A DNA stretch of 64,000 bases from contig NZ_MVBC01000006.1 in assembly GCF_002007105.1 (NCBI RefSeq), forward strand, positions 241,639 through 305,638, written 5' to 3'. Position 1 is the first letter of the stretch. The number at the start of each line of letters is the position of its first letter. Made by a program: the position numbers and the translations under genes. The notes below the pieces were generated by a model, which worked only from the letters and a program-made list of their open reading frames with translations, was not told the origin of the DNA and did no database searches. This stretch comes from Hymenobacter sp. CRA2. GTDB lineage: Bacteria; Bacteroidota; Bacteroidia; Cytophagales; Hymenobacteraceae. Shown here piece after piece: positions 57,509 to 64,000 of this stretch.

Positions 57509-60253
57509 ATGACATTACTCGCACGCTGGCAGCAACTGCTAGGCATTCGCGCCGGGGAAGGCCGTACGGTAGGGCTGTTCTTCCTGCACAATTTCCTGCT
57601 GGGCATCGGCACCATCCTGGTGTACGTGTCGGCCAACGTCATCCTGCTCGAAAACCACCCGGAGCAAAACCTGCCGCTGGCCTACCTGGCCGCTGCCGCC
57701 GCCATGCTGGTCGCTGGCCAGATCTACCGCCATTACGAGCACCACCTCGGCCTGCAGCGCGTGGCCGTGCGGGTGCTGCTGGCCAGCATCGTGCTGACGG
57801 GCGTGCTGGCTGCGCTGGTCACCTGGGGCCACTCAGCTGCCGCGGCCGTGGCCATCATGACGGGCTACCGCGTCATTTACCTGCTCACCAACCTGGAGTT
57901 CTGGGGCGTATCGGCCGTGGTGTTCGATGTGCGCCAGGGGCGGCGCCTGTTCGGCGTCATCAGCTCCGGCGACATGCCCGCCAAGGCAATGGGGGCCGTG
58001 CTGGCCATTCTCATTCACCACCATTCCGACTTGCTCTGGCTGTTGCTCACTGCCTTTGGGGCCTACCTGGCGGCCCTGCTGGTGCTGCGCAGCACTGGCC
58101 GCGCCCACTCGGTGGAGGTGCGCGAAGCCGCCCGTGCCACGCGGCAGCAGCCCGTAGCCGCGGCGCTGCAGCGCTGGTTCGGCAGCAGCCGCCTGGTGCT
58201 GACGATGTGCCTGAGCATGCTGGCCATTGCCGCCGTCACCACGGGTATCGAGTACTCGTTTTTCGTCAACGTCAAGCACAAGTTCCACGACCAGGCCATG
58301 GTAATGCGCTACGTGGGCACGGTGCTGGTGGCGGCTTACCTGCTGGCCTTGCTCTTCAAGCTGCTGTTTTCGCGCGCCGCCACCGACCAGGTAGGGGTGC
58401 GCCGCATGTTGGTGCTGCTGCCCGGCGTGCTGGCCGCCGCCATGCTGCTGGCAGCCCGGCTGTGGTTTGTGCAGGCCGATGACGAAACCCTGCTGCTGTA
58501 TTTCTGCGGCGTGTTCGTGACGCTGGAGGTGCTGCGCCGCGCTCTGTTCGATCCGCTGTTTCTGACGCTGTTTCAGCCCCTGTCGCCGCCCGAACGCTTG
58601 CAGGCGCACACCCTGGCCAAGGGCGTGTACGAGCCGTTGGGGCTGGGTTTGGGCGGGCTTTTGTTGCTGGCCGTGCACCAGCTGCCCGACGTATCGGCCT
58701 GGGCGCCCTTCGTGTGGATGAGCGGGTTCGTGCTGCTGGCCTGGTACTTCCTGCACCGCACCCACGCCCATTACCTGGCTGAGCTGCAGCACGCCCTGAG
58801 CCGCCGTTTCTCGGGCACCACCGAAACCGCCAGCAGCCTGCGCTGGGCCGATATGGCCGGCAGCGGCGGCAGCGCGGCGCCCGACTTCAACCCGACCGAC
58901 TTCGCGCCCGTTGCGCCCGGCCAGCTGATCGAAGCACTGCGCGACAAGGCTACCCGCCCGGCGGCGGCGCAGGCCTTGCTGCAGCAGGGCCCCGAGGCCG
59001 TGCCGGCCCTGGCGCAGGTGCTCGATAGCCCCGAGGCCGACGACGCCCTGGTGCGCCGCGTGGCGCTGCTTTGCGGCCGCCTGCCCCTGCCCGCCAGTCG
59101 GCAGGCCCTCATTGCGCTGGCCTGGCAGCCTCACTTGTTCCGCCGCGAAGCCGCGCTGCGCGCCCTGCGCAGTTTTGCGCCCCAGGCCGCCGAAGCGCCC
59201 GTGTTCGAAGCCCTGGTGCAGGAGGAATTGCAGCTGGCCCGCCACCTGCTCACGGGCTTGACGGAGCTAGCGCCGGATGAACCGCTGGCCCGCAGCCTGG
59301 AGTACGAGCTGACGCGGGTGCAGCAGCGCCTGTTTAGCTTGCTGGCCCAGCTCTACCCGCCCCAGCTTATTGCCGATGCCCAGCGCGGCGTGGCCCAGGC
59401 CGCGCGCGAGCGGCAGGCCAACGCCCTGGAAATCCTCGATAACCTCATTCCGCGGCCCGTTTACCAGGCCTTGCAGGCCCTGTTGGAAGTGGCGCCGGCT
59501 CCGGAGCGCCTGCGCACCTTCGAGCGGCTGCTCACCTACGACGAACCCCTGGCCGGCATTGTCGCCACCGTGGCCCGCCGGGGCGAAGCCGCTTTCACCG
59601 ATTGGACCATTGCCCAGGCCCTGCAGCAGTGGCAGCCCACCGCCGCCCTGGCCGATGCCGCCGCCTTGCTGGCCCGGCTCGGCAGCCCTAGCCCGCTGGT
59701 GCGGGAAGCGGCCCTAGCCCTGGCCCGGCGTCTGCAGCAGCAGGAGCGTGGTCTTTATCAACAGTTGCTGACGCACCAGCCCACCCTCGACGTCCTTATG
59801 AGCCATTCAGGCCCCCAACCCCGTATTTCCGCTGCCGAGCGGGTGGCCCTGCTCAAGCACACCGCCTTGTTTGCCGCCACTCCCGAAAACGTGCTCAGCA
59901 GCATCGTGCCCATCATGAAGGAAGTCAGCTTCCCGGCTGGGGAACAGATTTTTGCCAAGGGCGACCTGGGCATTTCGCTGTTCATCGTGCACCAGGGCGA
60001 GGTCGGCATCTTCTCCGGCGCGCAGCAGCTGGCCACCTTCGGGCCCGGCGACTTTTTCGGCGAGCTGGCCCTGCTCGATGCCGAGCCGCGTTCCGCTTCG
60101 GCCATCACTCAGGGGCCGGTTACCGCCTTCCGCCTCGATCAGGACGACTTCTACGACGTGATGGAGGAGCGCCCCGAGGTGCTGCGCAACATCCTACGCG
60201 TGCTCTGCCAGCGCCTGAGGCGGCAAAACGAGAAGTCGGTAGCGGCGGGGTAG
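57509..60253 (+). CDS. Nucleotide-transporter-like (NTT/MFS-fold) protein with HEAT repeats and cyclic-nucleotide-binding domain
   Basis: A 914-residue protein. Residues 1-430 are a polytopic membrane domain of about 12 helices; LFFLHNFLLGIGTILVYVSAN and RRLFGVISSGDMPAKAMGAVLA resemble ADP/ATP-translocase-like (NTT/TLC) carriers. Residues about 460-770 are Ala/Leu-rich helical repeats of HEAT type. Residues about 786-905 are a cyclic-nucleotide-binding domain, with the phosphate cassette FFGELALLDAEPRSAS retaining the Glu and Arg that bind the cyclic phosphate. The parts suggest a transporter or sensor gated by cAMP. A receiver-cyclase gene converges on it, and an HD gene lies upstream. Confidence 0.85.
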   Translation: MTLLARWQQLLGIRAGEGRTVGLFFLHNFLLGIGTILVYVSANVILLENHPEQNLPLAYLAAAAAMLVAGQIYRHYEHHLGLQRVAVRVLLASIVLTGVLAALVTWGHSAAAAVAIMTGYRVIYLLTNLEFWGVSAVVFDVRQGRRLFGVISSGDMPAKAMGAVLAILIHHHSDLLWLLLTAFGAYLAALLVLRSTGRAHSVEVREAARATRQQPVAAALQRWFGSSRLVLTMCLSMLAIAAVTTGIEYSFFVNVKHKFHDQAMVMRYVGTVLVAAYLLALLFKLLFSRAATDQVGVRRMLVLLPGVLAAAMLLAARLWFVQADDETLLLYFCGVFVTLEVLRRALFDPLFLTLFQPLSPPERLQAHTLAKGVYEPLGLGLGGLLLLAVHQLPDVSAWAPFVWMSGFVLLAWYFLHRTHAHYLAELQHALSRRFSGTTETASSLRWADMAGSGGSAAPDFNPTDFAPVAPGQLIEALRDKATRPAAAQALLQQGPEAVPALAQVLDSPEADDALVRRVALLCGRLPLPASRQALIALAWQPHLFRREAALRALRSFAPQAAEAPVFEALVQEELQLARHLLTGLTELAPDEPLARSLEYELTRVQQRLFSLLAQLYPPQLIADAQRGVAQAARERQANALEILDNLIPRPVYQALQALLEVAPAPERLRTFERLLTYDEPLAGIVATVARRGEAAFTDWTIAQALQQWQPTAALADAAALLARLGSPSPLVREAALALARRLQQQERGLYQQLLTHQPTLDVLMSHSGPQPRISAAERVALLKHTALFAATPENVLSSIVPIMKEVSFPAGEQIFAKGDLGISLFIVHQGEVGIFSGAQQLATFGPGDFFGELALLDAEPRSASAITQGPVTAFRLDQDDFYDVMEERPEVLRNILRVLCQRLRRQNEKSVAAG

Positions 60254-60266
60254 AGGTAAAAAGCCG

Positions 60267-60364
60267 TCATCCGGAACAGAGCGAAGGACCTTGCCACGCC
60301 AGAACGACCGTCGTTGCAACGACTCGTTCAGCGGTGACAAGGTCCTTCGCTCTGTTCCGGATGA
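60267..60364. repeat. Perfect 27-base inverted repeat, family B element
   Basis: The 27 bases at 60267-60293 (starting TCATCCGGAACAG, ending GAAGGACCTTG) recur perfectly inverted at 60338-60364. The 44-base loop holds a smaller palindrome (GTCGTTGCAACGAC). It lies between the convergent genes at 60253 and 60382 and may act as a bidirectional terminator or RNA end. A decayed copy lies at 54325-54410. Confidence 0.85.
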
Positions 60365-60381
60365 TGATATGGAGCTGGATA

Positions 60382-61428
60382 CTAGGCCACCACCTCGTAA
60401 ATCATCACCGGCTGGGTCTTGTTTTTCAGGCTGACTTCGTGCAGCGGGCGGCACTGGAAGGATTCCTTCACCAACTCGTAGGTCGATTCGGTGATGATGA
60501 CCTGCCCGGGCTGGGCCACCGACTGCAGGCGCTGGCTCACGTTCACGGTGTCACCGATGACGGTGTAATCCAGGCGCTTGAGCGAGGCCGAGCCGATGTT
60601 GCCCGATACCATTTCGCCGGTATTCACGCCGATGCTCACCTGCGGCTGGTACTTCTTGCCGTCGGGCAGGGTGTACTCGTTGGCCTGCACCGTGGCGCGC
60701 ACAGCCAACGCTGCGTCGATGGCGCGGTCCAAGTGAAAGTCGCCGCGGAACACGGCCATGACGGCGTCGCCCATGAACTTGTCGACGCGGCCGCCCTGGG
60801 CAATGATTTCCTGCACCATCTGGTCGAAGTAGGTGTTAAGCATGCCCACGATATCGGCCGGGGGCAGCACTTCCGAGAGCGAGGTGAAGCCGCAGATATC
60901 CACGAACAGCACGCTGGCCTGCACCGTCTCGCTGACCATGAGCGTGTGCTCAAACTCGGGCCGGGCCATCACGTTGAGCACCGTCTCGTCCACGTACATC
61001 TTCAGGATGTTGTTTTCCTGAATGGCGCGCAGTGTTTCGCGCAGCTGCTGCACGTGCTGGGCGGTTTTCTCCATCGTCGTTTCCAGGTCGGCGAAGTCCA
61101 CCGGCTTGGTCACGAAGTCAAAGGCGCCGCGGTTCATGGCCGTGCGGATGTTCTGCAAGTCGCCGTAAGCCGACACCATCACGGCTTTCACCACCGGGTT
61201 GGCCTCCTGCAGCTTGGAAAGCAGCGTGAGCCCGTCCATCACCGGCATGTTGATGTCGGAGAGGATGATATCGGTATCCGGGTGCTGGGCCAGCACCGTC
61301 AGGGCTTCCTGTCCGTTGCCGGCAAAGAGAAATTCGTAGACGTTTTCGCGGATTTTGCGCCGGAACTTCTGCTTGATGAGCAGTTCCAGGTCCGCTTCGT
61401 CGTCCACGACGAGGATTTTAGTTTTCAT
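60382..61428 (-). CDS. Receiver domain-class III adenylate/guanylate cyclase
   Basis: A 348-residue protein from ATG 61428. The receiver domain (1-125) has Asp9/10, phospho-acceptor Asp58 in ILSDINMPVMDG and Lys in VTKPVD. A linking helix leads to the cyclase domain (about 165-345): metal Asp177 in VLFVDICGFTS, Lys217 in RVDKFMGDAVMAVF with metal Asp221, Thr289 in LDYTVIGDTVN, and the transition-state Asn296 and Arg300 (NVSQRL). Lys plus Thr are the adenine-selecting pair of class IIIb enzymes, so cAMP is the likely product. It overlaps the upstream receiver gene by 11 bases, so the two are translationally coupled. Confidence 0.93.
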   Translation of the reverse strand: MKTKILVVDDEADLELLIKQKFRRKIRENVYEFLFAGNGQEALTVLAQHPDTDIILSDINMPVMDGLTLLSKLQEANPVVKAVMVSAYGDLQNIRTAMNRGAFDFVTKPVDFADLETTMEKTAQHVQQLRETLRAIQENNILKMYVDETVLNVMARPEFEHTLMVSETVQASVLFVDICGFTSLSEVLPPADIVGMLNTYFDQMVQEIIAQGGRVDKFMGDAVMAVFRGDFHLDRAIDAALAVRATVQANEYTLPDGKKYQPQVSIGVNTGEMVSGNIGSASLKRLDYTVIGDTVNVSQRLQSVAQPGQVIITESTYELVKESFQCRPLHEVSLKNKTQPVMIYEVVA

Positions 61429-61807
61429 GCGTTTCCATAGCGGCCAGCTTGGCCTTGAGGGCAACGAAGTCTACGGGCTTGGTCAGGAAATCGTCGGCCC
61501 CGAGGCGCAGGGCCTGGTCGTGGCTGTCCTGGTCGCCGTAGGCCGTAATCATCATTACCTGCGGGGGCGGCGGGGCGGGGTACTCCTGGCGGATGTGGCG
61601 CAGCAACTCCAGCCCGCTCATGCCGGGCATGTTGATGTCGCTGAGAATCAACACTACTTCCGAAGCGTGCGCGTGCAGGTAATCGAGGGCTTCTTCGCCG
61701 GAGTACGCAAAGGAGAAGGAAAACTGCCCGCTGCGGATTTCGCGGCGGAAGCGCTGCTCAAACAGCGTGCGCACGTCCGGCTCGTCGTCGACCACTAGTA
61801 TTTTCAT
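61418..61807 (-). CDS. Receiver-only response regulator, coupled to the cyclase
   Basis: A 129-residue protein from ATG 61807. Single receiver domain: DDEPD acidic pocket, phospho-acceptor Asp57 in LILSDINMPGMSG, Thr/Ser in MMITAYGD and Lys in FLTKPVD. Its stop codon lies inside the start of the cyclase gene (11-base overlap), and its start is 41 bases after the kinase stop, so the three genes form one operon. The receiver is closely similar to the one fused to the cyclase, suggesting duplication. It may relay or compete for phosphate from the kinase. Confidence 0.93.
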   Translation of the reverse strand: MKILVVDDEPDVRTLFEQRFRREIRSGQFSFSFAYSGEEALDYLHAHASEVVLILSDINMPGMSGLELLRHIRQEYPAPPPPQVMMITAYGDQDSHDQALRLGADDFLTKPVDFVALKAKLAAMETHEN

Positions 61808-61848
61808 CGTAAGCAAAGCTAGCAGAAACCGGTAGTGCACCGGCTACG

Positions 61849-63219
61849 CTACGCCGGTAAGGTGATAATAAACTCGGTGCCCTGGCCTTCCGCCGACTCC
61901 ACTTCGATGTTGCCGCCGTGGCCCTTGGTGACGATGTCGTAGCTCAGCGACAGGCCCAGGCCGGTGCCCTCGCCGGTGGGCTTGGTGGTGAAGAACGGCT
62001 GGAAGATTTTCTGCTGCACCTCCGCCGGAATGCCCGTGCCGTTGTCCTGCACCCGGATTTCGATGTGGCCTTCCGCGCGGCGGCGCGTGGCTACGTTTAC
62101 CGTGGGCACAAACCCGGCGCCGGCCGCTTCCTGGCGCTTCTGCACGGCGTAGAACGCGTTGGTAAACAAGTTCAGCAGCACCCGTCCCAGGTCCTGCGAC
62201 ACGGCCGCGATGCTGCCCACCGCCGGGTCGAAGAAGGTGGTAATGGTGGCGTTGAAGGACTTGTTTTTGGCGCGTAGGCCGTGGTAGGCCAAGCGCAGGT
62301 ACTCGTCGGCGAGTTTGTTGACGTCGGTGGGCTGCCGTTCGCCGGTGTTCTGTCGGCTGTGCTCCAGCATGCCCCGCACGATGCTGGCGGCGCGCTGCCC
62401 GTGGTGGGTAATCTTCTCCAGGTTCTGCTTGAGGTCGGCGAGCAGCTCGGCCTCCAGGTCCGGGTCACGGTCCGGGCGCTGCTGCTCCTCCAGCAGCTCC
62501 TGCACCAGCTCGGCCGATACGTCGGAGAAGTTGGTGACGAAGTTCAGCGGGTTCTGAATTTCGTGGGCAATACCGGCGGTCAGCTCGCCCAGCGAGGCCA
62601 TTTTTTCGCTCTGAATCAGCTGATCCTGGGTGGTCTTTAGCTCGTCGAGGGCGTGCTGCAGCTCCTGGGCCTGCTGGGTGAGCGTGGCGGTGCGCTCGGC
62701 CACCATGCGCTCCAGTTCGCTGTTCTCGGCCTCGATGCGCCGCTTCTCGGCTATTTCCTGCTCCCGCTCCAGCCGCTCTTGTTCCAGGTGCTTTTTCTGG
62801 TTGCGGGCAATCAGCACGAAGGTCACCAGCCAGATGATGGCAAAGCCCTGCGACGTTTCAAATACGCTGTCAAAGTCCTTGAGCAGGCTTCTGCCCATCA
62901 GCGCTACCAGCAGCTCGATGACGGAGTACACGGCATAGGGCGCGATGCCCAGCAGCAGCGTGCGGGCCGGGCGGTATTCCTGCACGCGCAGCAGCACCAG
63001 GGAAACGGCGCTGAGTACGAACACCTGGTACACCTCGTCGAGCAGCTCGGAATTCCAGCCCGCTGAACAGGCCAGCAGTACCACGCCGGGCACCCAAATC
63101 CAGTCGAGCTGGCGGTTGAGCCGGGGCAGGCGGTTGGGGAGGTCCAGGAACTGGCGCAACATCCGCACAACCCATAAGGCCAGCAGGATGGGAAGGACCA
63201 GCGAAAAGTTGAATTTCAT
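61849..63219 (-). CDS. Membrane sensor histidine kinase
   Basis: A 456-residue protein from ATG 63219. About five transmembrane segments fill the first 140 residues (near 6-20, 41-54, 67-80, 88-109 and 124-139). A coiled coil (145-205) leads to the H box with His219 in [13 protein letters not shown]. The ATPase domain has the N box ([10 protein letters not shown]), G1 (DNGTGIP), F (FFTTKP) and G2 ([10 protein letters not shown]) boxes. It lacks a recognised periplasmic sensor domain; the signal is probably sensed in the membrane. It is the first kinase gene of the operon with a receiver and the receiver-cyclase. Confidence 0.93.
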   Translation of the reverse strand: MKFNFSLVLPILLALWVVRMLRQFLDLPNRLPRLNRQLDWIWVPGVVLLACSAGWNSELLDEVYQVFVLSAVSLVLLRVQEYRPARTLLLGIAPYAVYSVIELLVALMGRSLLKDFDSVFETSQGFAIIWLVTFVLIARNQKKHLEQERLEREQEIAEKRRIEAENSELERMVAERTATLTQQAQELQHALDELKTTQDQLIQSEKMASLGELTAGIAHEIQNPLNFVTNFSDVSAELVQELLEEQQRPDRDPDLEAELLADLKQNLEKITHHGQRAASIVRGMLEHSRQNTGERQPTDVNKLADEYLRLAYHGLRAKNKSFNATITTFFDPAVGSIAAVSQDLGRVLLNLFTNAFYAVQKRQEAAGAGFVPTVNVATRRRAEGHIEIRVQDNGTGIPAEVQQKIFQPFFTTKPTGEGTGLGLSLSYDIVTKGHGGNIEVESAEGQGTEFIITLPA

Positions 63220-63266
63220 GGCAGCGGGCAGGGGCAAGAAAGTCGGTAAGGTAGTAGCCGGGCCGC

Positions 63267-63572
63267 TTACTCCTTGGCCCGCGCGGTTTTTTTGCTGGTC
63301 AGTAGCTCCGGCACGGGCAAGGTGAGCACCAGCACGGGGTTGTTGGTGCGCGGGGTTTTCTGCTGCGTCGTGCCGGCTTCTTTGTTATCCTTGGCAAGAG
63401 CCCGGATAGCGTAGCCCACCACCGTGGGCAGCGTCACGCGCAGCGTTAGCGTCTGCGGGGGCGGCGCAGGAGCGGCGGGCGGCGCTGGGGCCGGCTGGGT
63501 TTGTGCCCGGGCGCCAGTGGCCGCCAAGCCTAACCATAGTATGAGTAGAAATAACCGTTGGCAACCCGACAT
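63267..63572 (-). CDS. Small secreted hypothetical protein
   Basis: A 101-residue protein starting at MSGCQRLFLLILW (63572), with a signal peptide ending ARAQT. A Pro/Ala-rich stretch follows ([14 protein letters not shown]), then a beta-rich part (TLTLRVTLPTVVGYAIRALAKDNKE) and a Lys-rich tail. It precedes the kinase gene by 47 bases in the same leftward direction and may be co-transcribed; a role as a secreted partner of the kinase is only speculation. Confidence 0.5.
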   Translation of the reverse strand: MSGCQRLFLLILWLGLAATGARAQTQPAPAPPAAPAPPPQTLTLRVTLPTVVGYAIRALAKDNKEAGTTQQKTPRTNNPVLVLTLPVPELLTSKKTARAKE

Positions 63573-63906
63573 GCAGAAGCGTATTGGTGCCCAAAGATGG
63601 GAGGATATGCGCAGTGGCGCCAAAATCGGCGGCCGTTACTGCTGGGTTAGATTCAAAAGAGGCCAGCGACGTTGCCTGAACATAGCTATGGCTACCGAAA
63701 ATATAAGCTGGGTGCCCGCCCGATAAAGCTTTGGTGCCGCTAAAAGCAAACAGCCCCTTAGCCGCTAGGCCGAGGGGCTGAAGGAGGTGCAGCAGGTGCA
63801 GGCTAGGAGAAGCCCCCAATCTGGCAAACAGGTATCTAAAAAAGGGTATTTATAGCAGATTCACAGACAATGTAGCTGCTGGCGCTCCGCGTACGTAAGC
63901 GGCTGT
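63573..63906. other. Spacer with a hairpin and the presumed IS left boundary
   Basis: No supported gene. CAGCCCCTTAGCC at 63751 pairs with GGCCGAGGGGCTG ending at 63780, a terminator-like hairpin without a T run. The AT-rich stretch at 63835-63875 lies just before the transposase start and is where the terminal inverted repeat of the insertion sequence would be expected, but its partner lies outside the window. Confidence 0.4.
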
Positions 63907-64000
63907 ATGCAAGCATACTCGATGGATTTGCGTCAGCGCGTGGCGCAGGCGCTGGCCGAGCCGGGCGCCCGGCAGGCCCAAGTGGCCGCGCGCTTTTGCG
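63907..64000 (+). mobile_element. IS630-type transposase, N-terminal fragment (runs off the window)
   Basis: ATG at 63907 begins MQAYSMDLRQRVAQALAEPG and continues AARFC to the last base. This is the N-terminal HTH start of IS630-family transposases (xYSxDLRxRVxxA, then a helix ending RF). Only 31 codons are visible, so completeness cannot be judged. It marks an insertion sequence at the right edge of the window, downstream of the kinase operon's promoter side. Confidence 0.75.

Noticed and set aside
63751..63780. tRNA or structured RNA gene
   Set aside because: A single simple hairpin without D, anticodon and T arms; more like a terminator-type stem.
63385..63819. A 144-codon leftward frame overlapping the small secreted protein gene
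   Set aside because: It has low-complexity composition and no signal peptide or motif; the overlapping frame at 63267-63572 has a proper signal peptide.

Overview
The window reads as a chromosomal segment of a GC-rich member of the Bacteroidota, most likely Hymenobacter or a close relative (family Hymenobacteraceae). The reasons are: strongly GC-rich genes without clear Shine-Dalgarno sequences; perfect or near-perfect TAnnTTTG-type -7 promoter boxes; a giant secreted protein ending in a type IX secretion (T9SS) sorting domain; a carboxypeptidase-regulatory-like/beta-barrel outer-membrane protein; a GH92 mannosidase; and DUF421, OmpA/PD40 and WYL-regulator/glyoxalase pairs of the kind common in that group. 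The genus is an inference from style, not from a marker gene. No rRNA, tRNA, CRISPR array or prophage structural genes were seen.

Layout. 0.1-6.4 kb: accessory stretch with a Dot1-like methyltransferase, a rifamycin ADP-ribosyltransferase (arr), a frameshifted AT-rich small gene, a GH92 alpha-mannosidase, an AT-rich gene with a PD-(D/E)XK-like motif, a tandem array of 42-bp palindromes and a DUF4303-like gene. 6.5-13.6 kb: a DUF308-like membrane protein facing a frameshifted Crp/Fnr regulator across a palindrome-rich spacer, then a GNAT acetyltransferase, a methyltransferase, a DUF2306 protein, a WYL regulator with a VOC protein, a DUF421 protein and a TonB-C protein. 13.7-28.4 kb: outer-membrane beta-barrel protein, SNF2 helicase, nitronate monooxygenase-like enzyme, two low-complexity proteins, lpdA, a TPR lipoprotein, thioredoxin, HNH protein and a DUF6687-like protein. 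28.6-39 kb: sbcD-sbcC, MOSC protein, MBL-rhodanese fusion, LTXXQ periplasmic protein, amino-acid permease and a small DUF2945-like protein. 39.5-46.5 kb: LuxR-type response regulator, ricin/PD40/OmpA protein, a DUF6929-like protein and an SPFH plus zinc-ribbon pair. 47.2-54.2 kb: a 2,342-residue T9SS-exported protein with a PA14 domain and seven DUF11 repeats, behind an AT-rich leader region. 54.5-63.6 kb: SDR oxidoreductase, receiver-only regulator, HD hydrolase, then a signalling block. The window ends inside an IS630-type transposase.

The most coherent functional unit is at 57.5-63.6 kb. A membrane histidine kinase, a receiver protein and a receiver-class III adenylate cyclase (the last two overlap by 11 bases) are read leftward. 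They converge on a 914-residue nucleotide-transporter-like protein with helical repeats and a C-terminal cyclic-nucleotide-binding domain. This gives a plausible local chain: kinase, receivers, cAMP, cAMP-gated membrane protein. Other notable signals are perfect long inverted repeats between genes, clusters of palindromes in divergent spacers, two single-base frameshifts, and a recurrent TAnnTTG box upstream of several starts.
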